Source: Amia ocellicauda
Lineage: Eukaryota; Chordata; Actinopteri; Amiiformes; Amiidae
DNA: 64,000 nt
Direction of reading: 5' to 3'
NCBI RefSeq assembly: GCF_036373705.1
Contig: NW_027102659.1
Coordinates: 248,001 to 312,000 of the forward strand
A program made the position numbers and the translations under genes. Positions within the stretch are counted from its first letter, which is position 1, and each line of letters starts with the position of its first letter. Below the pieces are notes generated by a model. The model saw nothing but the letters and a program-made list of their open reading frames with translations, did no database searches and was not told the origin of the DNA. Shown here piece after piece: positions 49,507 through 61,127 of this stretch.

Positions 49507-52500
49507 CTGATGAAAGTCTGTCTCTGGTAATGAATGTGGTTCGTAACCCTGAGGGTGGGGCGCTTAGAAGACTGTCGAAATGCTTGAAGAACGACATAAT
49601 TAGGACCAAGCTCAGGCAATTAGTGGTGAGTTCCAGTGGGGACAATAAGCTCTGTTTTGCTTACAGTTTAATAAAACTACTCACCCCCGACATGCCTGAA
49701 CCCCAAGCTCTGCAAGAGGCTTTAATGCTTCATCAGAGGGCCGGCTTAAACTCTCAACAGATGGTTACCTTTTCAGACATCACCAAGTTTGAGGAGTTGT
49801 TGTCTTTAAAAATTGTTGTGTGGTACCGTTGTGAGGTAAAGGAAGTATTTGTGAAATTTCAGATACATCCTGAAACCCATACACAGACACTGTTTCTCTT
49901 CCTAAGTGATAGTCATTACTTTGGAATAAAGAGTTTGACGGCTTTTTTGGGTTGTTCGTATGTTTGTCATTGGTGTTATAAGGCCTTCAATGATAAGCTT
50001 AAGCACCGCTGTGACGGTTACTGTAACGTCTGTTTCAATCCGCAATGTCGTAAGGGTTTGGCCCCTACCATCCGATGTAAAGATTGCTTAAGGATTTGTC
50101 TCTCAGCGTTCTGTTTTTCCGAGCATAAGGTACAGAGGGCCGCTGCTGAGGGGGTTAAAAAACGGAGTTATTGTGATCAAACTAAATATTGCCCGCAGTG
50201 TTGCCTCCAGTACCGTTTTCATGAGGTTAAACCACACAAATGTCTGGAGCCGAGATGCAGGATCTGTAATGCTGATTTAACCCCGGGGTCCGAACACCAG
50301 TGCTTTATTCAGCCGGTTAAAAAGGAGCCGCCGCACAACCGGTATGTCTTTTTTGCTTTTGAATGCCGGCAAGAAAACGGGGTCCACGTTGCTAATTATA
50401 TACACTGTATTGACATGTTGGATCGTGAGTGGTCAGCTAGCGGTGAGAGTTGTGTCAGGGATTTCTTTACGCGGTATCGCGGTCCAAAATACCTCAATTA
50501 CACATTTATTGCCCACAATGCTAAGGGTTATGATTCTTACATTTTGATGAAGTATCTGGTGGAAAATGGGGTGACCCCAAAAATAATAGCTCAGGGTAGC
50601 AAGATCATGTGTTTCACCGACGAAGCTTTCAACTAACGTTACATAGACTCGTTAAATTTCCTCCCCATGAAATTGAGCGCTTTGCCTAAGGCTCTGGGTT
50701 TTGAGGCTCAGAAGAAAGGTTGGTTCTGCCATTTTTTTAATACTAAGGACACTCAAAATTATCGAGGGTCCTACCCGCCCGCCTCTTATTATGGGGTTGA
50801 TACTATGATGTCTCATGAGAGGGAGGAATTCTTTAAATGGTACAATACGGTTAAGGGAGGTGTTTTTGATTTCCGAGAAGAGATGGCCGCTTATTGTAAA
50901 AATGATGTGGTGATCCTTAAAGAAGCCTGTGTGCGTTTCTGCGCCGAGGTTATCAACACATCGGGTCTCGACCCTTTGCAAAGTGTGACCATAACGTCTC
51001 TCTGCATGAAAATGTATCGGTCCAATTTCTTGCAGAAAAACACTATAGCGGTCACCACTTCTGACAACTATCGTGCTAGACAAAAGAACTTTTCGACTGT
51101 CTCCATACAGTGGCTGGAATACCTGAGTGCCCGGGATAACATCTTCATCAGACATGCTTTAAATCAAGGGGAAGTCAAAATGGGGCCTTACTACTTAGAC
51201 GGTTTTAGCGACGTGTCCGGGCGGCGTACCGCTTATGAGTTTGCAGGTTGTATTTACCATGGCTGTCCTCAGTGCTTCGACCCAAACACCTTTAACCCCG
51301 TAACACAAAAACTCTGCGGTGATATGTACTATGATTTCCAGGAACGAATTGAAACTTTAAAAAACACCTATGGTTTGAACGTGCTGGTGATTTGGAAACA
51401 CGAGTGGACGACCCTGAAGCAACAGGAAGCGGGGGTACAACGGTTTATGGAAACCTTGGACTTTCCTGAACGTCTAGAGCCCCGGGATGCGTTATTTGGG
51501 GGTCGTACCAACGCCCTCTGTTTACATTATGAGGTAAAGGAGGGTGAGAGAGTAGATTACTATGATTTCACCAGTCTGTACCCTTATGTCAACAAGACCA
51601 AAATGTACCCGGTGGGGCGTCCAACCATTGTTTATCGTGACTTTCTCGAAATCGGACATTACTTTGGTTTGATCAAAGTCACCATGTACCCTCCTCGCGA
51701 GCTGTTCTTACCCATGTTGCCTTACAGGTGTTCGGGAAAATTGATGTTCCCTCTGTGTAGAACGTGTGTGGAAACTGAAAATCAAACTACCTCTTGTCTG
51801 CACAGTGATGAAGAGAGAGCGCTGACGGGTGTCTGGTGTAGCATTGAGCTTGACAAGGCGGTGTAGAAAGGTTACAGAGTCGGTAAGGTGAATGAGGTTT
51901 GGCATTTTTCTGAAAAATCTGATACTCTTTTTGCTGATTACATTATGACCCATCTGAAAGGGAAACAGGAGGCATCGGGCTATCCCTCATGGTGTGTTGA
52001 CTCCGCGGCCAAAGAGCGATACGTTCAGCAATATTTTGAAAAGGAAGGGATCCGTCTAGAGCCGGGGAACATAACTGTAAACCCCGCCAAGAGACAAATG
52101 TCCAAACAGATTTTAAACAGTCTGTGGGGTAAGTTTGGGGAAAGAAATTACCGTCTAAACACAACCTTGATTAAAACCCCTGAACAGTTTATAGAATTTA
52201 TGTTTTCCAAACAACATGCAGTATCACACTTTCAATTCTTAAATGACCACGTGGCACAGGTCCAGTGGAGGGCCCCTAAAGATTTCCCCACCAAACAGGG
52301 GAACGTTAATGTTTTCATAGCGGTTTTTACCACGGCTTACGCCCGGCTTGAACTGTACAACTTAATGGATCAGTTGCAGGAACGCACGCTCTATCATGAT
52401 ACTGACTCTGTAATCTTTGTCACCAGGCCAGGGGATTGGGTCCCTCCCCTCGGGGACTACCTTGGGGAGTTAACGAGCGAACTAGATCCTCAGGACCACA

Positions 52501-52820
52501 TAGTGGAGTTTGTTTCAGGGGGTCCTAAGACTTACGCATACAGAACGGCTGCGGGTAAGACCTGTATGAAAGTTAAGGGTTTCACTCTGAACCATTGTAA
52601 CAACAAGCTCATTAACATCAAGTCTCTGACGACCCTGGTAGAAAGTTTTGTAACCGAGAAAGACGCGCCTCCTCGTGAGATTATTACAGCCGGAAATCAG
52701 ATCTATCGCAATAAAAAGGGGTAAATGTTGGAAAATAGATCACTAAACAAACGATTCAGGGTGGTGTACAATAAAAGAGTGTTGAAGACTGATTATACCA
52801 CTCTGCCTTATGGATATTAG
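49482..52820 (+). pseudogene. polB: Protein-primed family B DNA polymerase, three in-frame stops
   Basis: It carries the TAA common to all copies (50634-50636) plus private stops at 51864-51866 (TAG, between palm motifs A and B) and 52722-52724 (TAA, near the C-terminus). ExoI has the same Asp-to-Ala state. Palm motifs are readable. Confidence 0.9.
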
Positions 52821-53482
52821 CGGTGGTTTTGATAACAGACTTCAACACCCTTTCTCCTGTATTATAGCTGGTCCCTCCAATTCGGGGAAGAGCTATCTTA
52901 TAAAGAACATCATAGAAGATGTGGACGCAACCAAGTCCCAAGCTCTTGACAACATAGTGTGGTGTTACTCTTGCTGGCAACCTCTCTACGATGATTTGGC
53001 TTCGAAAAAAAATAATCTGAAATTTGTGCAAGGTCTCCCCGCCTTGTTGTGTGACGATGACTTGTTCCCGCCCGGTCAAACTAATCTAGTGATCCTTGAT
53101 GACCTGATGGAGCAGGCCGGTGACAACAGTGAAGTGGAAAAAGCTTTCACAAAGTACACTCATCATAGGAATTTAAGTATTATTTATTTAGTTCAAAATC
53201 TATTTTTTCAAAGGTAAAAAAAGCCGCACTATTAATTTAAATGCCAATTATATAATTCTTTTTAAAAACCCCAGAGATAAACTACAGGTCACCGTCTTGG
53301 CTCGTCAAATGTACCCTAACCAGACCAAGTTCTTTTTGGAGGCATTTGAGGATGCCACCAAAAAACCCTACGGGTACTTGATTGCAGACTTAAAAGCACA
53401 AACCCCAGAAGACTTTCGCCTCAGAACAGGTTTGTGCCCGCCCGATTGGCCGGCAGTGTATGTGCTAAAGAAAAGGAAATAA
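52810..53482 (+). pseudogene. A32/FtsK-type DNA-packaging ATPase, frameshifted
   Basis: Walker A and B are present. One extra base in the A run near 53212 shifts the frame after LVQNLFFQ, ending it at 53217. The C-terminal third is open from 53297. Confidence 0.88.
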
Positions 53483-53488
53483 ATAAGA

Positions 53489-53824
53489 ATGTCTGTTCGG
53501 ATTAAAAGAAATCTGCCACTTTTGCAAATGTTATTTGAGGGGAGCCCGCGCCATAGGAAAGCTGTGCTGGCAGGGGCCCCCTCGGATTTGATCGAGACCC
53601 TGTGTGAAATAGCTTTTAACATCTTACGTGGTAATATACCCCTAACCCCTTCTCAACATTCTAAACTCAAAAAACAAAAAGCGGTTATCAAGATCATCGC
53701 TAATAAGAAGTATTCTATTAAAAGAAAAAGAAAGAAGATTAATCAAACCGGGGGTTTTATAGGACCGCTGTTGAGCATAGCCGTGCCTTTCCTAACCAGT
53801 CTTCTAGCTTCCAGAGTGGGTTAA
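53489..53824 (+). CDS. Small basic conserved Polinton protein
   Basis: Intact 111 residues, same translation as elements 2 and 3. Confidence 0.7.
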   Translation: MSVRIKRNLPLLQMLFEGSPRHRKAVLAGAPSDLIETLCEIAFNILRGNIPLTPSQHSKLKKQKAVIKIIANKKYSIKRKRKKINQTGGFIGPLLSIAVPFLTSLLASRVG

Positions 53825-53826
53825 TA

Positions 53827-54570
53827 ATGGAATATGCTCAGAAAATGTTTTTGATCCCTCAGGAGCAGCTTGAGAAACTGAGAAAAAATGTTGTCGGGCC
53901 AGAGCCCATTAGACAAACGGCCGAAAACAACCTGGACTCTGAAATGAAAGCTATACAGGCCAGGGCCGATTTAAATCAGTATTCCAAAGCCCAGTTGTAT
54001 ACCAACACGTTACAGCGCTACCTCCATTTGGTTAGACAGGGTGAAAAAGATCAAAACATTTTAACTTTAACCATGGCCTCTCAAGAAAATGGTTCTGGGG
54101 CTGATGCGGGGGGTACGGTTGATAAAGATGTTGCGGTGACCGAACCTGTTGAGAGTTCAGAGGGAGATGTTGTAACGGATGTTTTGAGAAACATGCCGGC
54201 CAGAAGCAAAAGACATGCAGAATATATCCTGCACAAAATGGTTCAGAAACCGCGGGTAACGGCTTGGAATGAACAGGGTGAATTTGTTTTTAAAGGACAA
54301 CTGATCAAAGGTTCACACATGTTTGATTTGTTGAAGAGTGTCACTAGCACTAATAAGGTACCCGATAGTCGCCGACCTGTAGGCTGGAATGCTTTCCTAC
54401 AGGCGATGGCCTGTCTGAACATGCCCCAATCCACAGTTCCTAACCAGGAAACGCGACAAAAATTCCATCTGTGTAAAGAGGTGGAGCCTGATCTGACTCC
54501 GATATCTCATTACTCTGACCGTGCTGAGCGACCATCCTCAGGATCAATCCATCGTTGGGAAGCTTATTAA
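53827..54570 (+). CDS. Conserved Polinton ORF of unknown function (247 aa)
   Basis: Intact, with a few private substitutions (for example YLHLVRQ and QKFHLC). The convergent poly(A) region follows at 54571-54749. Confidence 0.7.
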   Translation: MEYAQKMFLIPQEQLEKLRKNVVGPEPIRQTAENNLDSEMKAIQARADLNQYSKAQLYTNTLQRYLHLVRQGEKDQNILTLTMASQENGSGADAGGTVDKDVAVTEPVESSEGDVVTDVLRNMPARSKRHAEYILHKMVQKPRVTAWNEQGEFVFKGQLIKGSHMFDLLKSVTSTNKVPDSRRPVGWNAFLQAMACLNMPQSTVPNQETRQKFHLCKEVEPDLTPISHYSDRAERPSSGSIHRWEAY

Positions 54571-54749
54571 TCTCATGTTTTTATTTGTCTCCCCTGTAAA
54601 TAATGACCCGACAAACAATTTTTTATTTAATTTTTTTTATTTTCAAATGTTGTACATTTATTTATAACATAACCCCTGCTTTGTATTAGAATTGTTTTGA
54701 ATAAAAACAAAACTAATGATTCAAAGGCTGTTTTCATTATTTTTTCACC

Positions 54750-55307
54750 TTAACACGCATGACATCTTTTAAAATCCTCACAAGAACACCCCATCTGTAT
54801 ACATGGCTGGCTAGGGTCGTAAGTCATTGTGTTATAAGGGGGGGTCCACAGTGTACTGACAAACTCTGCCACTTTTTTATCATTTTGGCCTAAATCCTCA
54901 CTGTACAAGGCCATAATATCGGGGTATGACCTTCCTTTAGAACTATGATATAAGAAAAACACACAGTGTTGACCACAAGTGAAGGTCTGAATACTTTGTA
55001 CTTGACGACCGCTGTAAATGGTTTCTTGACAGTTGTTGAGCAGAAAGTTATTGATCTTCCGAGGGAAAGGTCTGAAATCCGGGGGGTTTCCATAGGAATC
55101 AAAAAATTCACCACGGTGGTCCTCCCTTAGATAAATAGCCAGCCAATGTTCTCCGGGCATATTTTTAGGGTGTGTGTTGATTATGTACATTGCAGGTAAA
55201 TTCTTGATCTTAAATTTAGGCAGCTGATCGCAGGCGTAGACTCCTTGAAACAGTTTCCGTGAGTCGGCCAGGGCATTCATGATGTGGTTGAGCTCTCTGG
55301 TGTTCAT
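54750..55307 (-). CDS. Adenain-type cysteine protease
   Basis: Intact 185 residues. Catalytic-motif segments PGEHWLAIYL, EFFDSYG and FTCGQHCVFF are unchanged. Several private substitutions elsewhere set it apart from elements 2 and 3. Confidence 0.9.
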   Translation of the reverse strand: MNTRELNHIMNALADSRKLFQGVYACDQLPKFKIKNLPAMYIINTHPKNMPGEHWLAIYLREDHRGEFFDSYGNPPDFRPFPRKINNFLLNNCQETIYSGRQVQSIQTFTCGQHCVFFLYHSSKGRSYPDIMALYSEDLGQNDKKVAEFVSTLWTPPYNTMTYDPSQPCIQMGCSCEDFKRCHAC

Positions 55308-55308
55308 T

Positions 55309-56895
55309 TTAATAATAATCATACAGAACGTTTCTCCTCTGATTCACCTCAATAATGTTGTCAAACACAGCATACACGACCATATTTACAGTGCGTGGTA
55401 GAGGCTGCTTGAAACGCATCTCCAAACGCATATTGCCCGTCTTCATCAGTGAAAAATGTTGTCCACACTCTTCATCAGGGGTCAGGTTGAAACCGTTCAG
55501 GGTGTAACCGCTGCAGTATTCCCGGCGATCGATCAGCAGAGTTTGATCCTTGAGATGACGACCCGTAGCCAGTACTAGACTGTAATATTCACGAACCGCA
55601 TTGCCGTTTTCAAAGTCAGGTTGAAAAGGTCTGGATGGAACCTGCACACCATCGACGTACAACGCTATAAATTCCGCGTTAAAATGTTTAAAGTTAAAGG
55701 GGTTCTTGTTGTAAACCCCGGTAAATGCATCATTATCCACGAGACCTATAATAACCTGTTTTGGGAGCTGTCCTAGAAACAGATTTTCCTGGTTCATCAC
55801 CCGTGTCCCTGCGGGGATACTGTGGACTTTCATATAGACTCTTTCGATCGGGTACTTGGCGTTTGCCGTTATTAACGCCTGCGTGTGTCCTAGTTTAACC
55901 GCCGGGGAGACAGACACTTTCTTCACAAACAGCGAGGCCAATAATATGGTCAGTTTATATTTTTCAGTATCAGGGGTCATCAGACAAAAAGCACTTTTAC
56001 TACGGATCATTTTAATTTTAATGTCTACCCCGTTGAGCATGAGTTTTTCTTGGAAAAATATGTCTGCATGGATATGCCCCATTAGCTCAAAGGTCCTCCC
56101 TTCTGTTGAAGAGGCCGTTCTTTTTTGAAAACCCTTATTGAGTCCCTCTGGATCCTTGTCGTCCATAGCTTCCGGGATGTCTTTGAAGAAAAGGCCGGGG
56201 CTGAACTGTTTGCTCAGGGTCTCCTCACTATAATTAAGGATACACTCCATCATGGCTCTATAGGGGTAAGTATTGCTGCTTTGACTAATGAGCCGATCTC
56301 CCAGGGTCACATCCACCTGTGAAAACATGGTGGCCACCGGGTAATTGATGACCCCAGCGTTGGCCGTCTTCTCGATTGCATCGCCATCCTCATCAGTCAC
56401 TTTACAGTTCATTAAAATAAATGTGTTATTCAAATCAATATAATCCTCGCCATTGCCAGCTATAAAAAACTCCAGAGGGGCCGTGTCTGAAATTTCCACG
56501 ATATGTTGGAGAATGAGAGATTCTTCGTTTTTTGTTAGCCACGGATCTTCGTCGCCCCCTGGTGGACACATGCTGTTTCTTCTTTTACCCCCCCTCCTCG
56601 CCATTACCATGAGACCCGAACCCTCCTGATGCTCATGGCTAGCTGCCCGGTTCATAACATTGGTGAACACGTCACTAACAATATTTTTACCCGCTGATTT
56701 CAAGTGGGGTCTGGCTATAGCAAAGCCTCTCTTAAGCAGGGGTACGGCCATTCTAAAGAGACCACGAAAGAGTCCTCCTAGACCGGCGCCATACATTGTG
56801 GGGGCTCCTACAATACCGGGCAAGCCGTTCCCGGCTTGCATCTTGTAATAATCCACATAGGCGCTAGGATCTACATAACCCCTCGAGGTAGCCAT
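55309..56895 (-). CDS. In-frame fusion of pX/VI-like protein with major capsid protein
   Basis: The frame is continuous from ATG at 56895 (MATSRGYVDPSAYVDYYKMQ) to the MCP stop. A ~0.3-kb deletion at about 56492 removes the basic tail of the pX-like gene and the first ~45 residues of the major capsid protein. The join is in the frame read after a small insertion near 56555. The remaining capsid sequence has no stop, the only copy of which that is true. This copy shows the likely true start of the pX-like gene. Assembly competence is doubtful without the MCP N-terminus. Confidence 0.85.
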   Translation of the reverse strand: MATSRGYVDPSAYVDYYKMQAGNGLPGIVGAPTMYGAGLGGLFRGLFRMAVPLLKRGFAIARPHLKSAGKNIVSDVFTNVMNRAASHEHQEGSGLMVMARRGGKRRNSMCPPGGDEDPWLTKNEESLILQHIVEISDTAPLEFFIAGNGEDYIDLNNTFILMNCKVTDEDGDAIEKTANAGVINYPVATMFSQVDVTLGDRLISQSSNTYPYRAMMECILNYSEETLSKQFSPGLFFKDIPEAMDDKDPEGLNKGFQKRTASSTEGRTFELMGHIHADIFFQEKLMLNGVDIKIKMIRSKSAFCLMTPDTEKYKLTILLASLFVKKVSVSPAVKLGHTQALITANAKYPIERVYMKVHSIPAGTRVMNQENLFLGQLPKQVIIGLVDNDAFTGVYNKNPFNFKHFNAEFIALYVDGVQVPSRPFQPDFENGNAVREYYSLVLATGRHLKDQTLLIDRREYCSGYTLNGFNLTPDEECGQHFSLMKTGNMRLEMRFKQPLPRTVNMVVYAVFDNIIEVNQRRNVLYDYY

Positions 56896-56896
56896 T

Positions 56897-57625
56897 TTAA
56901 TAATGTACACACTGTTTCAGGGGTCGAAAATGTAGTTTGACAATAACTTTACCGAAGCGGAAGGGTACGTTGATATTCTGATCCGATTTGACTTCGATCG
57001 TGATGTTGTCAAAGTGGGTCTTTGAGACTGGTACGTAGTGTGGCTTGTCATAAGTAATTGTGACCATGTCATTGCTTTTACCTTTAATAAGTACATTTCT
57101 CAAAAGGGGGACATAACTATCCCCGACCCTCTGGTGGGTTATGATATCCGTATACACATAAAGAGTGTAAAAGCCGCCCCACCACTTCTGAGAACCTGCT
57201 CTCTGTGTCAGAATAGAACCCTAATATACGCCCCAGTTGGCCGCTGGTTTGAATGCTAATACCTGGTTTTGACACCTTGTACACTCTGTTTTTAATAGGG
57301 TTGTAATATAGCTTGATGTTGGGGGTGCCTTCTGAGAACTGTTTATGCATCTCATCTAATATTTTATCCACATTGTCATAATAACCTCCTTGTATCGTGA
57401 ATATCCATTGATTTTAACATCATCAAAAATGGCGAAGGTGGCATCCTTATCTTGTAAAACAGCCCAAGTGTAAGGATACTGTATTTCCGCCAACCCCACT
57501 TCCCACGACCCCCTTAGATCTATAGATTTTCCAAATTGTACCGTGTAACTGGATATTTCATTTTTAGGGTATATATCGAGAGAGGCGTTACTGGGTAGAG
57601 TCACGTAGAAGCCTCCTGATTCCAT
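56897..57625 (-). pseudogene. Penton-like minor capsid protein, frameshifted
   Basis: The ATG (CAT 57623-57625) is kept, as in element 1. Lesions: a private 4-base loss near 57408, the shared frameshift near 57170, and the C-terminal change shared with elements 2 and 3. Confidence 0.82.
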
Positions 57626-57671
57626 CTTGAGTACCGAAAGTAATGCCCCCAACCTACCCACGGGCATGTTG

Positions 57672-58763
57672 TTATAAGGATTGAATATCGCAAACCTGTT
57701 GTTCCGGGAACCAACTATTGAACTTTTCAGGCCATCCAAGCCATTTCACCAACACGTATTTTTTCCGGTTCTGGGTTTTTTCAGCTAATATCTTTTCAAC
57801 TCTGTATACACTGTCTTTACCCACAATCATTTTTTGTAACTCGGCTTCGTAAAACGTTCCTTCTATATCCTCCCCGTCATAGTCTTTTAACCGGTACACG
57901 GGGGGGTCTCAAGCCAACTGTTCGGTAACTGTAAAATATTCGTCAGAAAATGTTTGTTCATAACCTTTGGCAAAAGTACTCCTTAGCTTTGAAACGCGAA
58001 CCACATCACCGATGTTGAACTTATAAGTAGTTTTTCCCTTCTTAATAAATGGTCCGTATAATTCTTTATAGACCTTAAAAGAATTACTTTGATCAACATC
58101 TATAGGCTTCATTTTAATACTGGTGTGATACCCTTGGTTGTAAGCATCGATAAAATCCTGAACTTTATCAAAATACTTGAACGTGTTGACCGCTGTAAAA
58201 TATCTCCAGATTTTGGTCTTCATGGTGCGGTTAAACCTCTCCACTACCAATGCCTTAAGCTCATTACCGGTGGTGAAATGATGTATTTTGTGTCTCTTCA
58301 GTAGATTCTGAAATTCTCTGTTGAGAAACTCTTTTCCTTTATCAGTCTGCAGTTTTTTAGGACATCGACCCTGGGACAATATATCCTCAAAGGCCCTTGT
58401 CACCGCCCGACCTGTTTTTTTATGTAGAATGCGAGCCCAGGCATATTTTGATAACACATCGATACACATCAACATCAATTTGTGACCATTGTTATGTTTT
58501 GATAAATTTGACATATCGACTAGATCCATTTGCCATTGTGAGTCTATGTCAGTTGCATATACGCGGTTTCTTTTAAAGTTAATCCTGAGAGGTTTATGTA
58601 AGGTATAGGCGTCTTGTTCCCGTAACCATTCTGAAACAACCACATCATTAACCTTCACTCCGGCCTCAGCGAGTCCTCTTTGAAAACCCTTCTTACCCGC
58701 CAAACCCCCAATCTTGGCTGGGTTGTAGTATAGTTCCTGCATTTGGGGAGCTTGCCGAGTCAT
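57672..58763 (-). pseudogene. Retrovirus-like integrase with chromodomain, one stop
   Basis: The catalytic core (D, D, E) is complete from ATG at 58763. An in-frame TGA at 57909-57911 cuts off the chromodomain (57899-57672). The 13 codons deleted in elements 2 and 3 are present. Confidence 0.92.
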
Positions 58764-58935
58764 TCTGTCAAATAACCAAACAGACCCACACTATGCGCAA
58801 AGTTTTTATACAAGGTTTTTTATTCAACTTCAGGAGAGCAGATACCCCTTTTTAGACATTTGAGAAAAGTATAACATACACAACAATTTTTTCTGCGGTC
58901 CAGACAAAAAGAAATCAGATGATTGGTTACTTGAT

Positions 58936-59328
58936 CTATATCAACAAATATACCTGTTTCTTTATCTTGTAGGCACACACCTCAGTTACATATGTAAATA
59001 AAACAACAATATGACCTATTTTAAAAGTAAACAGAGGTGTATTAAACATGCTCAGCAAAAGGTCATACAGATGTTGATGATATGGCCTAATATCATTCTT
59101 GGCCCCCTTGAGCGCTTCATCCCAGTGTTCGTACCCCCCGGTCTTTGTTACAGCAGCCATTCACTTTTCCAGGTTTGAAAGTTGATCCTCATCGATGGTT
59201 AAATCTGTAGAGAAAAGGCTCGCGTTGGCTACTTTTCTGTCAAGCACATGGTGTAATAGCGCTCTCAGGTTAGCTACAGAGTGTTGATGACAGAACCAGT
59301 TGCAGAAGCAGTCCAGAACATTCCCCAT
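58936..59328 (-). pseudogene. Accessory gene A (possible Bcl-2-like), nonsense-broken
   Basis: A TGA at 59161-59163 splits the ORF. The C-terminal part with the BH1-like segment is open from the next ATG (59160). Gene B lies directly upstream, as in element 1. Confidence 0.55.
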
Positions 59329-59340
59329 GTTCAAAGTCCC

Positions 59341-60189
59341 TTAGTTCAGGTCAGAGTCTGAATCAGTGGCGTAGATGTCGAATTCCTCGTCGCTGCCCCC
59401 AGCTTTAACTTCTTTACTGAAGAAATAAGCTTTTAGCTTGCCAGCGGTTTTTCTACTCGGCTCATCCAGGTCATTGACCAGCTGCCCAAGTTTCTCTATT
59501 ATAAACGGCTCCTTTTTCAGCTCCAGCAAAATCTCATCTATGATTTTCTGGACTTGTCCCGCAGTGACATGTATGTGGGAGTAAGACAGCGCCTTGATTA
59601 GTGCCGGTTTCAGCCACGGTTTGTTCAGTCTTCTGTAAAACACGTTGAAATAGAACAGGAAATAGTAACGGTCTGGTTCAAACAAACAACTGTGTCTCAA
59701 CTGACTGGGGTGATTCACTTCACACCCCCGACAGACTTCTTTCAGAGCTCGGTCGATGAGAGCACTCAGAATATACACCAGGGTGCTTTTAACCACTCTG
59801 CTTACTTGGTCACATACCCCGGGCATAAATCCTGCGTCTTCATCACGCCCCTGGGACAGTCCGATGCTCATTGGGTCGCCTGGTGGTTTGTGGGGTGTTT
59901 CTACATCCATTGGACTGACCCCCTCCTGAGACGCACAGACGGTAGACAGTTCGGCAAAATCGAGGCCCTCCATGAGCTCCAGAGGCTGGGGATCCCCGAG
60001 ACTCATTTGGACATCCATCGCACCGCATGTTGTTTCGTCCTGAGGGACCGGGGTCTGAGGTCTTGGAGGGTAACCGCAGTCAGAGGGTTCCAGAGTGTAT
60101 ATAAAATCTGGGGAATAGAACCAGGGGTGATCCCGGGTTTGAAGAGGCCTGTAGAGCCTGTCGACGTCCGCAGCTTTCGGGTAAGACAT
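59341..60189 (-). CDS. Accessory gene B: Cys/His-motif protein with acidic tail
   Basis: Intact 282 residues, a few substitutions from element 1. The CRGCEVNHPSQLRHSCLF motif and acidic C-terminus are unchanged. The CRE plus TATA-like promoter lies upstream at about 60220-60255. Confidence 0.6.
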   Translation of the reverse strand: MSYPKAADVDRLYRPLQTRDHPWFYSPDFIYTLEPSDCGYPPRPQTPVPQDETTCGAMDVQMSLGDPQPLELMEGLDFAELSTVCASQEGVSPMDVETPHKPPGDPMSIGLSQGRDEDAGFMPGVCDQVSRVVKSTLVYILSALIDRALKEVCRGCEVNHPSQLRHSCLFEPDRYYFLFYFNVFYRRLNKPWLKPALIKALSYSHIHVTAGQVQKIIDEILLELKKEPFIIEKLGQLVNDLDEPSRKTAGKLKAYFFSKEVKAGGSDEEFDIYATDSDSDLN

Positions 60190-60267
60190 TCTCTTTAATT
60201 TTAAACCATGAATGAATTGTTGCGCCTTTTATCCTATCTCTTCACTACGTCACGACACACCGCCCTC

Positions 60268-60858
60268 TTAGAAGAGAGTAGCCCCTGAGCCGTCAGACCC
60301 CCCTCCAAAACCCCACACGTCGTCGGTTTTATCATCGTCGTCGTCATTCAAGGGGGATATATAATCCATAATCCAGCATATTCTCCTTCTAACCAAATCC
60401 AGTTGCGAACATTTGGTCAAGATGTCAAAACCATCATTTATACAGTTTATGACCTCTTTCAAGAACGGCCAGTCCACGGCGTCAAACATAATTTCAGTAA
60501 CCTGTTTTTCTGGATCCTCCACACCCCCTTCAATAGGGTTTGTAATCAGGGTACTGCTAAACAAAACCTTACGATCTGTAGTTTGAGATAGACTCTTCAC
60601 CACTCTACCGTAGTTCTGCAAGCTTTCCCATTCACACCTTTCAAAACCCTGAGTCGGAGACTCCATTTCGCATTCTCTTGGACCCTCTTGCAAGCCTTCT
60701 AGAGTCTTATCCACAAGCCCCAGATCTCTCCAGGCCATCACCTTCAACCAGTCCTCATAAGAGTATTCAATTACCGTCTCAAAAGGTTCCAACGTACCCT
60801 CCTTCTCTCTTAAAGCAAAAAGCTCCACTCCAACATAGCTGGGATCCCTTTTAAAGCG
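60268..60858 (-). pseudogene. Accessory gene C, 5' truncated and joined to tRNA repeat
   Basis: The last ~195 residues are kept. At 60855-60858 the gene runs into antisense tRNA-spacer sequence. The long open frame to 61092 crosses a tRNA gene on the other strand and is not a real protein gene in my view. Confidence 0.85.
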
Positions 60859-61054
60859 CAGGGCGACCTGCCTTTGAAAGAGTTTCCAAAGTGTCCTGAT
60901 GTGCCCTTTAGCAATGCCAAACAGGTCTGTGAAAATGGCATCCTTTCGCGGCACTTCAGACGCCATCTCACAGTCTAGCCGACCTGAAATGCGTGAGCCC
61001 GTTTTACCAGCAGGCTTCAACGGTAACCGTTTGAAGCAAGACGTGGCGGTGTCA

Positions 61055-61127
61055 GTTTCCGTAGTGTAGCGGTTATCACGTTCGCCTAACACGCGAAAGG
61101 TCCCCGGTTCGAAACCGGGCGGAAACA
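61055..61127 (+). tRNA. tRNA-Val(AAC)
   Basis: Same well-formed sequence as 24318-24390. Confidence 0.93.

Larger units (their letters stand above)
45191..60858. mobile_element. Maverick/Polinton element 4, right end lost
   Basis: It has a left TIR and CTTATG at 45185-45190. The right side stops inside gene C at 60855-60858, where AGCG is common to element and tRNA repeat. The left half shares indels with element 3, and the right half shares the separate A and B genes with element 1. Private lesions are in polB, ATPase, penton, integrase and gene A. Confidence 0.93.

Noticed and set aside
60268-61092. 274-codon frame at the right end of element 4
   Set aside because: The C-terminal part is real gene C sequence, but the N-terminal part is antisense spacer and tRNA sequence beyond the breakpoint.
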